Part shown: positions 1 to 5,168 of the stretch, in pieces
How the letters are laid out: every line of letters begins with the position of its first letter
Numbering within the stretch: position 1 is the first letter of the stretch
Source: Nanobdellota archaeon
Lineage (GTDB): Archaea; Nanobdellota; Nanobdellia; Woesearchaeales; JAGLGH01
DNA length: 9,649 nt
NCBI GenBank assembly: GCA_023144115.1
Contig: JAGLGH010000310.1
Span: 1 to 9,649 of the forward strand
Reading direction: 5' to 3'
Notes under the pieces: generated by a model
Told to the model about the DNA's origin: nothing
What the model saw: only the letters and a program-made list of their open reading frames with translations
Database searches by the model: none
Program-made: the position numbers and the translations under genes

Positions 1-663
1 AAGACTCATAAAGCAATGTTTGGATTTCTGTGTTCTGCAAAAAGATTAGCTGACAAAACTAAGCAAGGCAGACAATCTCCAAGAGCGCAGGATTTAGGAT
101 TTCTAACAAGATCCACACCAAAAGGGATAATTCCTATGGTGCATTACTTTACCCAGAACAGAAGAAATCTTGCCCAAGAAGTAAAGCAAGTGTTTATGAT
201 TGATGGGCTTTATGAAAACAATTATTGTCGAGGAATTCAGATAAACATGCCTTGGCCTGATATAGACCAGGTTGAAGCGATCAGAAAGGAATTTCCTGAT
301 ATGGATATTGTATTGCAACTTCCTAATAAGATATTGGGTGAAGCACACAGAGCAAAAGAATATAAAGAATTAGTTCAGTATTGTTTGATAGATCCTTCAG
401 GAGGCAAAGGCCAAAAAATATCTGATAAACATTTAGATCTTGTGAGTATGCTGCATGAATCAATGCCAAATACACGAATAGGAATAGCAGGAGGATTAAG
501 CGGATCTAATGTTAAAGAAACCATGGAGCAGGTTTATCAGACTTTCAAAGAACCATTTTGTATTGATGCTGAAGGCAGATTGAGAACTGAAGATAAGACA
601 AAACTCAATCTTAAGAATACAGCAAAGTATGTCAATGCCGCAGCATATGCTATCCTCATTTAA
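1..663 (+). CDS. TIM-barrel protein, phosphoribosylanthranilate isomerase-like (5' end outside window)
   Basis: The frame is open to the left edge, so the true start may lie upstream; the first visible ATG is at 16. Counting from that ATG (215 residues), LIDPSGGKG at 124-132 and GIAGGLSGSNV at 156-166 resemble the late beta-strand loops of TrpF-like TIM barrels, where an Asp and a Gly-rich phosphate-binding loop sit. MVHY at 41-44 and IQINMPWPD at 74-82 fit earlier strands, and IDAEGRLR at 183-190 follows the phosphate loop. The fold is supported by these motifs; the substrate is not. No trp genes are visible beside it, so a role in tryptophan synthesis is unlikely to be shown here. It may be one of the PRAI-like barrels of unknown function. 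It converges on the minus-strand gene ending at 705. Confidence 0.6.
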   Translation, partial: KTHKAMFGFLCSAKRLADKTKQGRQSPRAQDLGFLTRSTPKGIIPMVHYFTQNRRNLAQEVKQVFMIDGLYENNYCRGIQINMPWPDIDQVEAIRKEFPDMDIVLQLPNKILGEAHRAKEYKELVQYCLIDPSGGKGQKISDKHLDLVSMLHESMPNTRIGIAGGLSGSNVKETMEQVYQTFKEPFCIDAEGRLRTEDKTKLNLKNTAKYVNAAAYAILI

Positions 664-668
664 GAGGA

Positions 669-690
669 TTTTTATTTATTTTTTATTGTT
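669..690 (+). terminator. T-rich transcription end for the TIM-barrel gene
   Basis: A run of T tracts interrupted by single A and G residues starts a few bases after the stop codon at 661-663. Archaeal RNA polymerase commonly terminates at such T-rich stretches without a hairpin. The site lies in the 41-bp gap between two convergent genes, where a terminator is expected. This is inferred from composition and position only. Confidence 0.4.
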
Positions 691-704
691 CTATTCTAAG
701 CAAT

Positions 705-1112
705 TCATAACTCATTAGCAAATTTTCCCAAATCATCCTCAAACTCCACTTCCTCTTTTGGAATCTCTTTGATGTCCTTAGAATCAACGACTCTAAAGTA
801 TCTTATAGGTTTTCCCATCTCTTTCACAAGCTTGATCTCTGCAAGGACCCCGTCACTGATTGACCCTAATACCCAAAGCTCATCAGAAATCCTTATCAAA
901 TTATTATTCCCGCGTCTCACAAGATCTCTGTCCACAGAATCTGTCACAAAATAATCAAATATACCAAACTGAGATATTGGTGTATGCCCTTTCTCAAGTA
1001 CATATTTGACAGCATGCCTCCTGAAATAGAAAAGAAGTTTTGACATAGCAATGAATATTATCTTTGTTTTATCATTCAGATTCAAAGCCCTATGCTGGAA
1101 TTCATCTGCCAT
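705..1112 (-). CDS. Nucleoside 2-deoxyribosyltransferase-like small protein
   Basis: A 135-residue protein. KIIFIAMSK (about 17-25) resembles the first strand and loop of the nucleoside 2-deoxyribosyltransferase fold. The block SDELWVLGSISDGVLAEI (76-93), followed by KEMGKPIRYF (97-106), resembles the later part of that fold, where a Glu (here perhaps E92) is the nucleophile in true enzymes and a 'GKP(I/V)' strand follows. RDLVRRGNNNLIR at 62-74 is typical of short uncharacterised relatives. Whether it cuts N-glycosidic bonds is unknown. The start at 1112 has no SD site, but a TATA-like box lies about 23 nt upstream, so it may be leaderless. The gene sits 37 bp downstream of the hydrolase gene on the same strand and may also be read from there. 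Confidence 0.6.
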   Translation of the reverse strand: MADEFQHRALNLNDKTKIIFIAMSKLLFYFRRHAVKYVLEKGHTPISQFGIFDYFVTDSVDRDLVRRGNNNLIRISDELWVLGSISDGVLAEIKLVKEMGKPIRYFRVVDSKDIKEIPKEEVEFEDDLGKFANEL

Positions 1113-1129
1113 TGTCTTAATGGAATTAG

Positions 1130-1140
1130 TTTATATTTTA
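1130..1140 (-). promoter_or_regulatory. TATA-like box for the deoxyribosyltransferase-like gene
   Basis: On the minus strand this reads TAAAATATAAA. Its centre is about 23 nt from the ATG at 1112, close to the spacing seen at other genes here that lack an SD site. It suggests a leaderless transcript separate from, or additional to, readthrough from the hydrolase gene. The region is AT-rich, so a chance match is possible. Confidence 0.4.
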
Positions 1141-1149
1141 AAAATTTTT

Positions 1150-1782
1150 CTATATCTCTATCTCTTCTCCTTCTTTCAATATCCTGACTGTGATGTCTGG
1201 ATTTATTTCAGCAAGCTCTTTAAACAATTCAGCATCATCTACTTTTCCTACAATGCCTGCGCCATAATGCATTGGTATTGTAATCATAGCTCTTATTTTC
1301 TCTGCAGCAATTGCAGCTTCTTTTGCATTCATTGTGTATATGCCTCCAACAGGAAGCAAAGCAACTGTTGGTTTGAGATCTTTCATCTCTGGAATCATGT
1401 CAGTATCAGATGCATGATACACAGAGTTTCCATCAAATGTGATTATGAATCCAAGTCCAGGATTATCTTTTGGATGAAATTCTTTTTCAAGATTATATGC
1501 AGGGATTGCTGTTATTGTGATGTCTTCTATCTTTCTTGTATCTCCTGGAGAAAATGATTCACCATCTATTGCTGCAACATTGTCTCTTGTTGTCAGGACT
1601 ATTGTATCATCAACTCTGATTTGCGTTATCTTTTCTCTGCTGGAATGATCATAATGTGCATGAGATACAAGCACAATATCTGCTTTTTCAGCATAATCTT
1701 CTCCAGCATAAGGGTCAATGTATATTACTTTATAACCTACTTTAATCTTAAAACTTGAGTGTCCTAGCCATTGGATTTTCAT
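1150..1782 (-). CDS. UPF0173-type metal-dependent hydrolase (metallo-beta-lactamase fold)
   Basis: A full-length 210-residue member of the metallo-beta-lactamase superfamily. It opens with MKIQWLGHSSFKI, the usual start of UPF0173 proteins and good support for this ATG. The metal motif HAHYDH (41-46) supplies H41, H43, D45 and H46. Further likely ligands are in YHASDTD (122-128, H123 and D126) and MHYG (171-174, H172). The fold binds two metal ions, often zinc, and activates water for hydrolysis; the natural substrate of this subfamily is not established. No signal peptide is visible, so it is probably cytoplasmic. It lies 41 bp after the Lys-rich gene on the same strand. A TATA-like string at 1794-1803 is too close to the ATG (about 17 nt) to call as its promoter, so cotranscription with the upstream gene is possible. 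Confidence 0.88.
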   Translation of the reverse strand: MKIQWLGHSSFKIKVGYKVIYIDPYAGEDYAEKADIVLVSHAHYDHSSREKITQIRVDDTIVLTTRDNVAAIDGESFSPGDTRKIEDITITAIPAYNLEKEFHPKDNPGLGFIITFDGNSVYHASDTDMIPEMKDLKPTVALLPVGGIYTMNAKEAAIAAEKIRAMITIPMHYGAGIVGKVDDAELFKELAEINPDITVRILKEGEEIEI

Positions 1783-1823
1783 TTTGAAAAAAATAAAATA
1801 TAAGAAAAGAGAAAAATAAAAAT

Positions 1824-2084
1824 TTATTTCCGTTTTTTAGTAGTTTTTTTCTTCACAACCTTTTTCTTAACAGGTTTCTTAGCTGCCTTTTTCTTTACCA
1901 CTGTCTTCTTAGCTGCTTTTTTTACAACCTTTTTCTTGACAACTTTTTTCTTCACAACCTTCTTAACAGGCTTTTTAGCTGCTTTTTTTACAACTTTCTT
2001 TTTCACTACTTTTTTCTTTACTGGTTTCTTTTTCACCACTTTTTTCTTGGCTACTCTTCTCACCGGTTTTTTCTTTACTGCCAT
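1824..2084 (-). CDS. Lys/Val-rich repeat protein, histone H1-like (probable DNA-binding)
   Basis: An 86-residue protein made almost wholly of Lys, Val, Ala and Pro after MAVKKKPVRR, built from units such as KKVVKK, KKAAKK and KKPVKK and ending TTKKRK. It resembles the basic tails of eukaryotic H1, chlamydial Hc1 and AlgP-type proteins, but with Val where Ala is usual. The string KKKVVKKKVVKKAAKK occurs at residues 23-38 and again at 45-60, a 22-residue (66-nt) period. It is expected to be disordered and to bind DNA or RNA by charge, but it has no globular domain and the role is inference. The start at 2084 is chosen because GAGGTGAT precedes it with proper spacing; the frame extends further upstream, but that part has no such site and would overlap the promoter. 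Confidence 0.8.
   Translation of the reverse strand: MAVKKKPVRRVAKKKVVKKKPVKKKVVKKKVVKKAAKKPVKKVVKKKVVKKKVVKKAAKKTVVKKKAAKKPVKKKVVKKKTTKKRK
1909..1994. repeat. 66-nt period internal repeat in the Lys-rich gene
   Basis: The string TTAGCTGCTTTTTTTACAAC appears at 1909-1928 and again at 1975-1994, exactly 66 nt (22 codons) apart. It encodes matching parts of the KKAAKK repeat on the minus strand. This points to growth of the gene by in-frame tandem duplication and predicts length variation between relatives. Confidence 0.7.
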
Positions 2085-2087
2085 TAT

Positions 2088-2095
2088 ATCACCTC
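2088..2095 (-). promoter_or_regulatory. Shine-Dalgarno site fixing the start of the Lys-rich gene
   Basis: On the minus strand this is GAGGTGAT, followed by ATA and the ATG at 2084. It matches the archaeal 16S rRNA tail and decides in favour of the 86-residue product over the longer open frame. Confidence 0.8.
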
Positions 2096-2140
2096 TGATT
2101 AATCTTAAAAGACTAATTATTGGTATTCTACCCACGGTAG

Positions 2141-2150
2141 TATTTAAACT
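2141..2150 (-). promoter_or_regulatory. TATA-like box for the Lys-rich gene
   Basis: On the minus strand this reads AGTTTAAATA. A start site about 25 nt downstream would fall near 2120 and give a leader of roughly 35 nt containing the SD site. It is one half of a divergent promoter region; the other half drives the NIF3 gene. Confidence 0.5.
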
Positions 2151-2241
2151 TTGCGTTTTTTTAAAACAATTTCCCACAATTTTTTTTTATGATTCATGAA
2201 ATTTACACAACTAAAAATTTTCAAAAAATTTTTTTAGAAAA

Positions 2242-2252
2242 CTATTTAAAGG
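2242..2252 (+). promoter_or_regulatory. TATA-like box for the NIF3-family gene
   Basis: CTATTTAAAGG is centred about 26 nt before the ATG at 2273, the distance from an archaeal TATA box to the transcription start. No SD site precedes the ATG, so the mRNA is probably leaderless. This also argues against the upstream in-frame start at 2189, which would place the promoter inside the gene. Confidence 0.65.
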
Positions 2253-2272
2253 AATATATTATACAAATCAAA

Positions 2273-3031
2273 ATGGCAGAAATAAAACAAATAACCAATT
2301 TCCTCGACGAGGAATTAAAGACTGCGCAAGTGGAAGACACTTCAAACAACGGACTGCAGGTTGCAGGAAAAATAGAAGTAAGAAAAATAGCATTTGCAGT
2401 TGATGCTTGTGTTGAGGTATTTGAGAAAGCGCTTGAAGCAGGTGCTGACATGATTATAGTTCATCACGGCATGAGCTGGGCTGATTCACTTAAGTACATA
2501 ACAGGAATCAATTACAATCGAATCAAGCTATTGATAAAGAATGATGTATCACTTTATGCATCCCATCTTCCTTTGGATATGCACGACAAATATGGCAATA
2601 ACATTCAGCTTGCAAAAATTCTTGAACTGGATAATATTGAAGACTTTGGAAATTATCATGGAACAGCAATAGGAAAAATGGGTTGCTTTAATCATGATAT
2701 AACAATTGAAGATCTTAAAAAAATTCTTGAAAACAAGCTTAATACAAAATGCACAGCATATAAATTTGGAAAAGATAAAATAAAAACTTTAGGCATTGTA
2801 AGCGGAGGAGGAAGTCTTGCATTAAATGAAGCAGTTCAAAAAAATCTTGACTGCTTCCTTATTGGTGAAGCACCTCATCAATCATACCATAAAGCAAAAG
2901 AAGGCAGGATGAATGTGATCATGGCAGGCCATTATGAAACAGAAACAGTCGGTGTCAAAGCATTGATGCCATTGCTTGAAGAAAAGTTTGGAGTTGAGGT
3001 TGTATTTATTGATGCACAGCCAAAATATTGA
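2273..3031 (+). CDS. NIF3-like dinuclear metal centre protein
   Basis: A 252-residue protein, close to the usual length of the single-domain NIF3/YbgI family. The expected metal ligands are present: H64 and H65 in IIVHHGMSW, D102 in SHLPLDMH, and H220 and E224 in AGHYETETVG near the C-terminus. SNNGLQV (25-30 region) and GIVSGGGS (174-181) are also family features. Members bind two metal ions and form toroidal hexamers; hydrolase activity (GTP cyclohydrolase I type 2 label) has been proposed, but the cellular role is unsettled. The start at 2273 gives MAEIKQITNF, the normal N-terminus, and lies 26 nt from a TATA-like box; an earlier in-frame ATG at 2189 would add 28 atypical residues. It is transcribed divergently from the Lys-rich gene. 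Confidence 0.9.
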   Translation: MAEIKQITNFLDEELKTAQVEDTSNNGLQVAGKIEVRKIAFAVDACVEVFEKALEAGADMIIVHHGMSWADSLKYITGINYNRIKLLIKNDVSLYASHLPLDMHDKYGNNIQLAKILELDNIEDFGNYHGTAIGKMGCFNHDITIEDLKKILENKLNTKCTAYKFGKDKIKTLGIVSGGGSLALNEAVQKNLDCFLIGEAPHQSYHKAKEGRMNVIMAGHYETETVGVKALMPLLEEKFGVEVVFIDAQPKY

Positions 3032-3087
3032 ATAATGAAACTGATATAGCTAATCTTTCTGAAGTTGGTTATTCAACTCTTAAACTT

Positions 3088-3132
3088 TTTTGGAAAAGAT
3101 TAGAAAAGGAATTAACTTAGGTTTTTCCAAAA
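3088..3132. repeat. 10-bp inverted repeat upstream of the unknown operon
   Basis: TTTTGGAAAA at 3088-3097 and TTTTCCAAAA at 3123-3132 are perfect inverted copies separated by 25 bp. The right arm ends two bases before the TATA-like box at 3135. It could be an operator for a regulator, perhaps the winged-helix protein encoded at the end of the operon, or a weak 3' hairpin for the NIF3 gene. Low base complexity makes chance formation possible. Confidence 0.35.
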
Positions 3133-3134
3133 CA

Positions 3135-3145
3135 TTTTTATAAAA
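3135..3145 (+). promoter_or_regulatory. TATA-like box for the unknown operon
   Basis: TTTTTATAAAA is centred about 27 nt before the ATG at 3167, with no SD site between. This is the same leaderless geometry as at the NIF3 and Nudix genes. Confidence 0.65.
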
Positions 3146-3166
3146 TTTCTTAAAATATACTAATAT

Positions 3167-3610
3167 ATGGCAGATGCATCCAGTTTATTGAACCGGTTAT
3201 TAGAGCCATTCTTTGGATGGGACATAGCAGGAACATACCAGAGTGCTTCACAATTCATAGATTTTGATTTTATGGGGAAGGATGAGAAGTATGCTAAGCA
3301 GGTTTATAAGAGTAGTTATGGCATGAATCCGTATGATGAGGGAGATATTAAGATATTTGTACATGAGTGTTTAAGGAATGAGAAAAAAACTGGGCACATT
3401 GAATTAGCAGAAGCAATTGCAACAATAAGCTATTTAGATGAAACAGCTGGAAAGAATATCAAAGACCATCTAATGAAATGGGGAGATAATCTCCAAATAA
3501 AATCTGCATTAAGATTGGCAGGTACATTTTCTGAAGCCTATGGTCCTAATGGGTTTTCACTCCAACCATTGTTTGACTTATTTGGCAATCAAAAAAGAGG
3601 TGATGGATAA
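3167..3610 (+). CDS. Unrecognised 147-residue protein, first gene of an unknown operon
   Basis: I do not recognise this protein. It has no membrane segment or signal peptide. The N-terminus, MADASSLLNRLLEPFFGWD, looks amphipathic; the middle (KEDKYAK-like charged stretch, then HIELAEAIATISYLDETAGKNIKDHL) is probably helical; no catalytic motif stands out. The start at 3167 is supported by a TATA-like box at leaderless spacing. Its TAA stop directly abuts the ATG of the next gene, and the SD site for that gene lies within its last codons, so the two are almost certainly translated from one mRNA and probably act together. Confidence 0.7.
   Translation: MADASSLLNRLLEPFFGWDIAGTYQSASQFIDFDFMGKDEKYAKQVYKSSYGMNPYDEGDIKIFVHECLRNEKKTGHIELAEAIATISYLDETAGKNIKDHLMKWGDNLQIKSALRLAGTFSEAYGPNGFSLQPLFDLFGNQKRGDG
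3597..3604 (+). promoter_or_regulatory. Shine-Dalgarno site for the second gene of the unknown operon
   Basis: GAGGTGAT lies 6 nt before the ATG at 3611, inside the end of the preceding gene. It supports an operon-internal start there. Confidence 0.75.
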
Positions 3611-4177
3611 ATGACATATAATAAATATGTAAAAGATGATAAGCAAGTATTAGATTATGTGATATTGAAAATTGGTTTGAAGAATTTAATTGAAGAAAAA
3701 GAATATTTAAATAAATTTGATTTTTTTAAGGAATATAATAAAGAGAGCAACCAAAGTTATGTCAAAATTGCTACACTCTGTGCATGGGATAGTGAATTAC
3801 TTCACAAAAAATTTCCAAATTTAATTTTCCCAAAAAGAATAGGGCAGTATATTGGACAAAATATATTTTTCTATCTCCTCTTAAAATCTGCTAAAGAGAT
3901 TAATAATGTAGGTGATTTCATATATCAGGAATTAAAAAACAATAATAATGAAAAAATAAAGTTTGAATTACACATTATTAGAAAATATTTTAAATCAGAA
4001 TTTGAATCTGAAAAATTACTGCTTTTCTTTCCAGCACTTAAAACATTCTACTCAGAAGAAACCAAGCACCTCTATTCAAAAGAATTGCTCAAAGAAATGA
4101 AAGAATACGAAGAAGAAATCATCTTGTTCTTGAGCTTTTCAGTTGTTTTTAAACAAAATCAAACTGCTTACAAATAG
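3611..4177 (+). CDS. Unrecognised 188-residue Lys/Asn-rich protein, possibly frameshifted from the following winged-helix frame
   Basis: I do not recognise this protein. It is rich in Lys, Glu, Asn, Phe and Tyr, mostly predicted helical from its pattern, with no clear membrane segment. Its DNA is visibly more AT-rich than the purLQ genes. The start is well supported by an SD site and an abutting stop-start junction. The end is doubtful: after EEEIILFLSFSVVFK it runs about nine residues to a TAG, overlapping a +1 frame that encodes a winged helix. Removing one T from the T5 run at 4146-4150 would fuse the two into a 257-residue protein reading SFSVVLNKIKLLTNRYRL across the join. Either the gene ends here naturally or it is the N-terminal part of a winged-helix protein. 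Confidence 0.65.
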   Translation: MTYNKYVKDDKQVLDYVILKIGLKNLIEEKEYLNKFDFFKEYNKESNQSYVKIATLCAWDSELLHKKFPNLIFPKRIGQYIGQNIFFYLLLKSAKEINNVGDFIYQELKNNNNEKIKFELHIIRKYFKSEFESEKLLLFFPALKTFYSEETKHLYSKELLKEMKEYEEEIILFLSFSVVFKQNQTAYK

Positions 4178-4385
4178 ATACAGGCTGTTGATTCTTCTTC
4201 TGATACAAGAAGAGGCTTTGAGTATAACTGAGATTAGCTCTACGATAAAACTTTCTTACAACAAATGCGCAGATTATATAACCCTGATGGAAAAAGAAGG
4301 ATTGGTAAGCAAGAGAAGGAAAGGGAAAAAGACAAAGGTAAGGAGTATTGTAAAAATAAAAGTGAATGAATTAATTGAGTTTTAA
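4143..4385 (+). CDS. Winged helix-turn-helix domain (small regulator, or C-terminus of the preceding gene)
   Basis: The 80-codon frame encodes a typical wHTH: LLTNRYRLLILLLIQEEA as helix 1, LSITEISSTIKLSYNKCADY as the helix-turn-helix, ITLMEKEGLVSKRRKGKKTK as the recognition end and basic wing, then a strand, VRSIVKIKV. It probably binds DNA as a MarR/ArsR-like dimer or as one domain of a larger protein. The only start that keeps the whole domain is a TTG at 4143, which has no SD site and overlaps the preceding gene by 35 nt; the first ATG lies inside the domain (4287). Lack of a good start favours the view that it belongs to the preceding gene and was separated by a one-base change. If independent, it could autoregulate the operon. 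Confidence 0.6.
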   Translation: MFLNKIKLLTNRYRLLILLLIQEEALSITEISSTIKLSYNKCADYITLMEKEGLVSKRRKGKKTKVRSIVKIKVNELIEF

Positions 4386-4405
4386 GTTCTCCGGAATTTA
4401 AGAAG

Positions 4406-4415
4406 TTATATAAAA
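4406..4415 (+). promoter_or_regulatory. TATA-like box for the Nudix gene
   Basis: TTATATAAAA is centred 26 nt before the ATG at 4437, and no SD site intervenes. It is one of the clearest leaderless promoters in the window and separates the Nudix gene from the preceding operon. Confidence 0.75.
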
Positions 4416-4436
4416 GCATAATGCCTCCTATTTTCA

Positions 4437-4892
4437 ATGGATGTGATTGACAAAATGGAACAGGAACCCATAAGATTAAAATCAGCAGGAGCGATAGTTT
4501 TCACTGTTGTTGATGGAGAAGCCAGATACCTGCTTCTCAAACATGTAAAAACAGGAAAACATTGGGGGTTTCCGAAAGGAACAATGCAAAAAGGAGAAAC
4601 TGAAAAAGATACTGCCAAACGTGAAATAAAAGAAGAGACAGGTCTTGCGAATATCGAATTCATTGAAGACTTTGAAGAAAAGAATGAGTTCTCTTTCGAG
4701 CATGAAGGGCAAAAGTACAGTAAATCTGTAGTCTACTTCCTAGCAAATTCGAATGTTGAGTTGGCAGAATTATCAGAAGAGCATTCTAATTATGCCTGGG
4801 GAACTTTTGCACAAACTATGGATAAGCTAGATAAGGAAGACTTAAAAAGCCTTTTTAAGAAAGCGGATACAAAAGTTAGGGAGCTATCTTAA
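4437..4892 (+). CDS. Nudix hydrolase, diadenosine tetraphosphate (Ap4A) hydrolase type
   Basis: A 151-residue protein with a perfect Nudix box at 48-70 (G48, E54, R62-E63, E66-E67, G69), the Mg-binding catalytic helix that cleaves nucleoside diphosphates linked to another moiety. KHWGFPKG at 41-48 just before the box, and EEHSNYAWGTF at 114-124 near the end, are typical of asymmetric Ap4A hydrolases of the NUDT2 kind, which split Ap4A to ATP and AMP. The length fits that group. SAGAIVF at 16-22 is the usual first strand. Substrate assignment is by motif resemblance; other Nudix substrates are possible. The start at 4437 fits both the family and the TATA-like box 26 nt upstream. It is probably a single-gene unit ending at a small hairpin. 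Confidence 0.87.
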   Translation: MDVIDKMEQEPIRLKSAGAIVFTVVDGEARYLLLKHVKTGKHWGFPKGTMQKGETEKDTAKREIKEETGLANIEFIEDFEEKNEFSFEHEGQKYSKSVVYFLANSNVELAELSEEHSNYAWGTFAQTMDKLDKEDLKSLFKKADTKVRELS

Positions 4893-4915
4893 ATAAGTCT
4901 CCAGCGTCTTATTTA
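4890..4915. terminator. Hairpin at the end of the Nudix gene
   Basis: TAAATAAG (4890-4897) and CTTATTTA (4908-4915) form an 8-bp stem with a 10-nt loop, overlapping the stop codon and followed by a T-rich stretch. It could end Nudix transcription, and also that of the possible minus-strand ORF ending at 4925. Archaeal termination does not need a hairpin, so the call is modest. Confidence 0.35.
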
Positions 4916-4924
4916 TTTGTTTTC

Positions 4925-5125
4925 CTATCTCCTCAATGGAGCTGCAAGGATTGAGAATAACCATCCTTGATCTACCGGTTGTTCGTGATGTAGTATTGGC
5001 ATAATGCTTGTAACAATTAAGAGCATTATTAAAATCAAAAACCCAGCCGCCCCAAGGGGCAGGGTAAAATTATAAATATAACATTCAAAATATTTGCCAA
5101 TTTTTATTACTCCTCCAGAAAACAA
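4925..5125 (-). CDS. Possible small membrane protein (doubtful)
   Basis: A 66-codon open frame fills most of the gap between the Nudix gene and purL, with no gene opposite it. It encodes a strong hydrophobic segment, GAAGFLILIMLLIVTSIMPIL, followed by HHEQPVDQGWLFS and a basic end, LRR, as in a single-pass membrane protein. The start is uncertain: TTG at 5125 is the longest; a TATA-like string at 5071-5080 would instead suit TTG at 5038 or ATG at 5026 (33 residues). A GGAGGAG string lies upstream on this strand but has no normal in-frame start after it. I recognise no family, and AT-rich noncoding DNA often yields hydrophobic frames, so this may be spurious. Confidence 0.22.
   Translation of the reverse strand: MFSGGVIKIGKYFECYIYNFTLPLGAAGFLILIMLLIVTSIMPILHHEQPVDQGWLFSILAAPLRR
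5041..5065. other. GC-rich hairpin in the gap upstream of purL
   Basis: ACCC (5041-5044) pairs with GGGT (5062-5065), and inside it GCCCC (5049-5053) with GGGGC (5056-5060) across AA, leaving AGCC and A as an internal bulge. It stands out in AT-rich surroundings. It lies upstream of the purL TATA-like box, so it is not part of the purL leader. The rest of the 291-bp gap 4893-5183 holds the hairpin at 4890, the doubtful ORF and the purL promoter. Confidence 0.45.
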
Positions 5126-5128
5126 AAT

Positions 5129-5137
5129 TATTTATAT
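5129..5137 (+). promoter_or_regulatory. TATA-like box for purLQ
   Basis: TATTTATAT-type sequence about 50 nt before the purL ATG. Transcription would start near 5158, giving a leader of about 25 nt that holds an SD site. Such a short leader leaves no room for a riboswitch, so control would have to be at the promoter. Confidence 0.5.
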
Positions 5138-5168
5138 TCCCTACTTAAAAATTCCTTCTATAATCATA

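Noticed and set aside
1051..1557. 168-codon plus-strand open frame rich in Cys, Phe and Ser
   Set aside because: It lies opposite the well-supported hydrolase gene and has no family motif; it is a shadow frame.
1794..1803. TATA-like string before the UPF0173 hydrolase gene
   Set aside because: Its centre is only about 17 nt from the ATG, short of the spacing seen at other genes here, in a region where such strings arise by chance.
1936..2199. Plus-strand frame rich in Phe and Thr with membrane-like segments
   Set aside because: It is the complement of the Lys-rich repeat gene; AAG/AAA repeats read as Phe/Leu on the other strand.
2189..2272. N-terminal extension of the NIF3 protein from an upstream ATG
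   Set aside because: It would put the TATA-like box inside the gene, and adds residues not typical of the family; the ATG at 2273 fits both family and promoter.
4145..4152. TTTAAAC, a classic -1 slippery heptamer, in the overlap of the 188-residue and winged-helix frames
   Set aside because: Its phase suits ribosomes in the winged-helix frame slipping back into the upstream frame, the opposite of what would be needed to make a fusion. No clear downstream pseudoknot was seen.
5042..5107. 21-codon peptide on the minus strand after GGAGGAG, starting TTG
   Set aside because: Very short, with no conserved feature; the SD-like string may be fortuitous.
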